5,726 nucleotides of DNA from NCBI GenBank assembly GCA_033763355.1, contig JANRKT010000131.1, positions 1-5,726 of the forward strand. The letters run 5' to 3'. The stretch is from JANRKT01 sp033763355. Its GTDB lineage: Bacteria; Bacteroidota; Bacteroidia; Chitinophagales; Chitinophagaceae. A program made the translations under genes and the position numbers. The notes under the pieces were generated by a model. It made no database searches, was not told the DNA's origin, and saw only the letters and a program-made list of their open reading frames with translations. Of this stretch, positions 4,690-5,726 are shown piece after piece (the first letter of the stretch is position 1; each line of letters starts with the position of its first letter).

Positions 4690-5726
4690 GTGTTCAAAAA
4701 AATACTCATAGCCAACCGTGGAGAGATTGCACTGCGTGTGATACGGACCTGTAAAGAGATGGGGATTAAAACCATTGCTGTTTATTCAACCGCAGATAAA
4801 GACAGTTTGCATGTAAGGTTTGCTGATGAAGCGGTTTGTATCGGCAAAGCTGCAAGCGCAGACTCATACCTGAATATCCCCCACCTGATGGCTGCTGCAG
4901 AAATTACCAATGCAGATGCGGTTCACCCCGGTTATGGCTTCCTTGCAGAGAATGCAAGGTTTGCAGAAATATGCGGCGAGCATGGCATCAAATTCATTGG
5001 CCCAACGCCTGATCAGATCAGGGCCATGGGCGATAAGATTACAGCTAAAGAAACCATGATCAAAGCAGGTGTTCCGGTTGTACCGGGAGGAGAAGGATTG
5101 CTTGAAAGCGTTGACGAGGCGATTGGACTTGCAAAAGAAATAGGGTATCCTGTTATTTTAAAAGCTACGGCAGGTGGTGGTGGTAAAGGGATGCGTGTAG
5201 TGTGGGAAGAAAGTGAAATAGAGAGGGCATATAATACTGCCAAAGCTGAGGCTGCAGCAGCATTTAAGAATGACGGGGTTTATATGGAAAAATTTGTGGA
5301 AGAGCCGCGTCATATTGAGATACAGGTTGCCGGCGACAGGTATGGAAAAGTATGCCACCTGAGCGAAAGGGATTGTTCTATACAGCGCCGCCACCAGAAA
5401 CTGGTAGAGGAATCACCTTCTCCTTTTATGACCCCTGAGCTGAGGGAGAAAATGGGAGATGCTGCTGTAAAAGCTGCTTCGGCCATCAATTATGAAAGCG
5501 TTGGCACCATCGAATTCCTGGTGGATAAACACCGGAACTTTTATTTTATGGAGATGAATACGAGGATACAGGTGGAGCACTGCGTAACAGAAGAAGTGGT
5601 GAACTACGACCTGATTAAAGAACAGGTTAAAATTGCAATGGGTGAAGCCATCACCGGGGCAAACTATTATCCGGAAATGCATGCTATTGAATGCCGCATC
5701 AATGCCGAAGACCCGTATAACGATTT
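4690..5726 (+). CDS. accC: Biotin carboxylase subunit of acetyl-CoA carboxylase (3' end cut by window edge)
   Basis: The first 345 residues of an expected 440-500 are present. AccC carboxylates the biotin of AccB using ATP and bicarbonate. Seen in order: KKILIANRGEIALRVIR (3-19) opening the N-terminal biotin carboxylase domain; VHPGYGFLAEN (79-89); Lys116 in MGDK; the ATP-grasp glycine loop TAGGGGKGMR (160-169); the EKF...RHIEIQ region with His208 (200-212); and FMEMNTRIQVEH (286-297), which supplies the metal ligand Glu288, Arg292 and Glu296. HAIECRINAED (331-341) carries the conserved arginine of the active site. These align with E. coli AccC at nearly the same numbering. The residue after VEH is Cys298 where E. 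coli has Pro. Start is GTG: the in-frame TAA at 4678-4680 leaves only TTG 4684 or GTG 4690, and GTG gives the standard (M)FKKILIANRG start. The intact, conserved sequence gives no sign of decay. Confidence 0.95.
   Translation, partial: MFKKILIANRGEIALRVIRTCKEMGIKTIAVYSTADKDSLHVRFADEAVCIGKAASADSYLNIPHLMAAAEITNADAVHPGYGFLAENARFAEICGEHGIKFIGPTPDQIRAMGDKITAKETMIKAGVPVVPGGEGLLESVDEAIGLAKEIGYPVILKATAGGGGKGMRVVWEESEIERAYNTAKAEAAAAFKNDGVYMEKFVEEPRHIEIQVAGDRYGKVCHLSERDCSIQRRHQKLVEESPSPFMTPELREKMGDAAVKAASAINYESVGTIEFLVDKHRNFYFMEMNTRIQVEHCVTEEVVNYDLIKEQVKIAMGEAITGANYYPEMHAIECRINAEDPYND

Noticed and set aside
5413..5682. Minus-strand open frames opposite accC
   Set aside because: They mirror a highly conserved coding sequence and show no family features.
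1..5726. A hidden new defence, mobile or RNA system
   Set aside because: Every stretch over 300 bases is covered by a recognisable or plausible gene. No transposase, integrase, reverse transcriptase, toxin-antitoxin pair, spaced repeats or tRNA was found on either strand.

Overview
The window looks like an ordinary chromosomal segment from a member of the Bacteroidota, most likely close to the Chitinophagaceae. The evidence is: promoter-like sites of the Bacteroidota form (TTG, about 20 bases, TAnnTTTG); few Shine-Dalgarno sequences; several small intergenic repeats of the kind common in that phylum; and the protein sequences themselves (EF-P, PhoH, a CxxC thioredoxin-fold protein). The lineage is inferred from sequence style and family memory, not from a search.

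Layout. Positions 1-1723 hold three minus-strand genes. In transcription order these are phoH (TTG start), a small lipoprotein overlapping its end by 8 bases, and, after a 112-base gap filled with a tandem repeat and a palindrome, the N-terminal half of the fluoride channel gene crcB/fluC, which runs off the left edge. A divergent intergenic region (1724-1967) carries a good phoH promoter and leads rightward to a secreted group 1 truncated hemoglobin with an unusually clear Shine-Dalgarno. The globin converges on a minus-strand exported thioredoxin-fold gene (2671-3177) whose last codons and stop lie inside a GC-rich palindromic repeat.

The right half (3217-5726) is all plus strand: efp, then accB, then accC cut by the right edge. 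EF-P is translation factor P, which relieves polyproline stalling. AccB and AccC are the biotin carrier and biotin carboxylase of acetyl-CoA carboxylase, the entry to fatty-acid synthesis. efp has its own promoter and a strong intrinsic terminator, so accB-accC is probably a separate transcription unit despite the conserved-looking order. accC begins with GTG after an 88-base gap that contains an inverted repeat.

I see no phage, CRISPR, transposase, tRNA or defence system, and no convincing new multi-gene system. The most interesting point is the EF-P tip loop. It carries Arg32 in an NKTARAAA context instead of the lysine-type PGKG loop, resembling the rhamnosylated EF-P of Pseudomonas. Next are the heme-pocket substitutions of the secreted globin and the repeats embedded at gene boundaries.
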